This document shows, piece after piece, positions 13,000-13,646 of a stretch of DNA of 13,646 nt. The notes under the pieces are model-generated. The model did not search any database and was not told the origin of the DNA. It saw only the letters and a list, made by a program, of their open reading frames with translations. Made by a program: the position numbers and the translations under genes. The DNA is taken from positions 1 to 13,646 of the forward strand of contig CAMOUF010000173.1 of NCBI GenBank assembly GCA_946626395.1, given 5' to 3'. Numbering within the stretch: position 1 is the first letter of the stretch; the number at the start of each line of letters is the position of its first letter. This DNA is from an uncultured Clostridia bacterium. Its GTDB lineage: Bacteria > Bacillota > Clostridia > Christensenellales > Aristaeellaceae.

Positions 13000-13379
13000 T
13001 TATGCGTAAATCAATTCCTGGAGAATAATTTCTTCGGCTTGTTGCCGGATGCTGTTCATCCGTCCACCCCAGGCCAGTTGGTCTCTTGCTTTCAGTTCTT
13101 CATTGATGCCTTCTGCATCTTCCATCCGGGCGATCATTCGTTCCATGCGCTCCCGGCAGACCTGTTCGGTTTCTGCCAAATGCTCATACAGCTTGCCGGA
13201 CAGAATCAGACGAGTGTATAGGCCGGGCGGTGCTCTTCCAGGTAAACTTTGCGCATCCGGCCAAAGCGGCCAATGGTTTGTCGAGGAGATTCTGGAAGAT
13301 CCAGATCGTGGAAGCAGCAGTCGCCATGCAGGGTGTAATGAATACCATTTTCAGTCATTTCTTTCGGAAAACGGGTCAT
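13000..13379 (-). pseudogene. tnpV: TnpV transposon-associated protein, broken by one missing base
   Basis: On the minus strand, ATG 13379 follows AGGAGG by 8 nt and opens MTRFPKEMTENGIHYTLHGD. It continues through GRFGRMRKVYLEEHRP and then hits TGA at about 13206. The next frame continues LILSGKLYEHLAETEQ and runs through WGGRMNSIRQQAEEIILQELIYA to TAA at 13002-13000. Adding one base after the GGCC near 13220 restores HRPALYTRLILSGKLYEHL, the exact TnpV pattern, giving 126 residues, the family's normal size. TnpV is a small protein of unknown role carried by Tn4451-like and related mobilisable elements of Clostridia. The lesion sits at a short C run, so it may be a real frameshift or a sequencing or assembly error. 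An in-frame ATG at 13421 is also open but poorer. Confidence 0.85.
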
Positions 13380-13402
13380 GTTGAGGTCCTCCTTTTTTGT
13401 GT

Positions 13403-13436
13403 TTTTAGCCGCGGTTTTCACTTTCGTCGGCTAAAA
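13403..13436. repeat. 9-bp inverted repeat in the tnpV leader
   Basis: TTTTAGCCG (13403-13411) and CGGCTAAAA (13428-13436) pair perfectly around a 16-nt loop, just upstream of the tnpV ribosome site. It is a possible 5' leader structure or protein-binding site. Confidence 0.45.
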
Positions 13437-13439
13437 TCT

Positions 13440-13495
13440 GGTTTGGGTAAATTTGCCGATATACCGCAAAATCGTCGCCTGATCGTACCCAAACC
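13440..13495. repeat. 10-bp inverted repeat with 36-bp centre
   Basis: GGTTTGGGTA (13440-13449) and TACCCAAACC (13486-13495) are exact complements. The second arm overlaps the hairpin at 13492-13511. Nested inverted repeats without coding sequence are typical of recombination or transfer sites. Confidence 0.45.
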
Positions 13496-13511
13496 GTGAG
13501 AACACACGGTT
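13492..13511. repeat. 7-bp hairpin AACCGTG...CACGGTT
   Basis: Perfect 7-bp arms around AGAACA. No U-tract follows on either strand, so a terminator is unlikely. Confidence 0.4.
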
Positions 13512-13527
13512 AACTATCGTTGGTCGA

Positions 13528-13577
13528 TACCACAAGATATTGATTATTCTTCTTTCATTGTTCTACATCATGTGGTA
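13528..13577. repeat. TACCACA...TGTGGTA inverted repeat, plus nested TTCTAC...GTAGAA
   Basis: TACCACA (13528-13534) and TGTGGTA (13571-13577) are exact complements 36 bp apart. Inside the second arm TTCTAC (13561-13566) and GTAGAA (13575-13580) also pair. TGGTCGA recurs directly at 13521-13527 and 13601-13607. The whole stretch 13380-13608 has no gene I can support. Confidence 0.35.
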
Positions 13578-13608
13578 GAATTGATCGAGGATGTATAATC
13601 TGGTCGAA

Positions 13609-13631
13609 TTCAAGTCCTGTTTCCCGCACCA
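13609..13631 (+). other. tRNA 3'-end fragment, candidate attachment site of an integrated element
   Basis: Read on the plus strand the segment is T-loop TTCAAGT, then CCTGT (3' half of a T-stem), then TTCCCGC (3' half of an acceptor stem), discriminator A and CCA. The matching 5' halves (ACAGG and GCGGGAA) and the rest of a tRNA are absent. TTCAAGT with discriminator A is usual for tRNA-Leu. A bare tRNA 3' end is the standard mark left at the far end of an element that integrated into the gene. In that case the element lies to the left and original chromosome to the right. No intact copy is in the window. Confidence 0.5.
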
Positions 13632-13646
13632 AACGAAAACCCTTGA

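Noticed and set aside
12958..13221. 87-codon plus-strand frame beside the hipBST promoter
   Set aside because: It is the complement of the tnpV C-terminal coding region and has no ribosome site.
13609..13646. Complete tRNA gene at the right edge
   Set aside because: Only the 3' part from T-loop to CCA is present. The preceding bases do not pair with the T-stem half or form D and anticodon arms.

Overview
The window looks like a piece of a Bacillota (Clostridia-type, probably gut) chromosome. GC content is moderate to high in most genes, Shine-Dalgarno sequences are strong (GGAGG) before nearly every gene, sigma-A type promoters are recognisable, and the gene content is typical of Clostridia: a radical SAM protein, a double-glycine-leader peptide, a heterodimeric ABC exporter, and TnpV. 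The exact family cannot be read from the sequence.

Left part (1-4943, all on the minus strand). The N-terminal 354 residues of a radical SAM protein run off the left edge. Its promoter carries two TGACATTTTG direct repeats 21 bp apart, laid out like a LytTR-type response-regulator site. A terminator separates it from a four-gene run: two paralogous multi-pass membrane proteins, a class I SAM-dependent methyltransferase and an alpha/beta hydrolase. That run probably starts at a near-consensus promoter at 4915-4943. A broken gene remnant and two 16-bp palindromes lie in its long leader.

Middle (5040-10431, plus strand). A monocistronic 91-residue peptide has a clear double-glycine leader (LTLDELNEVNGG), its own promoter, a hairpin at the predicted 5' end of the transcript, and two terminators. 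Then come a TrmH/SpoU-family RNA methyltransferase with its own promoter, a 9 x 7-bp tandem repeat, and a two-gene operon for a heterodimeric ABC exporter. The exporter's two ATP sites are visibly asymmetric, and the second gene begins at a TTG overlapping the end of the first.

Right part (10432-13646) is accessory DNA. It holds a pair of related hairpins, a Phd-Doc toxin-antitoxin operon, a complete tripartite HipBST kinase toxin-antitoxin operon with three CCCGATCGGG-type operators, a tnpV gene broken by one missing base, a cluster of inverted repeats, and a 23-bp sequence matching the 3' end of a tRNA gene (T-loop through CCA) with no tRNA body. Together these suggest the end of an integrated element at a tRNA-derived attachment site.

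Likely points of interest are the divergent regulatory block between the double-glycine peptide and the membrane-protein operon, the HipBST module with its operator array and a Cys/His-rich N-terminus on the kinase, and the tRNA 3'-end fragment bordering the tnpV/toxin-antitoxin island. All functional links between the peptide, the radical SAM protein and the ABC exporter are inference. None is co-transcribed with another, and no peptidase-type transporter is present.
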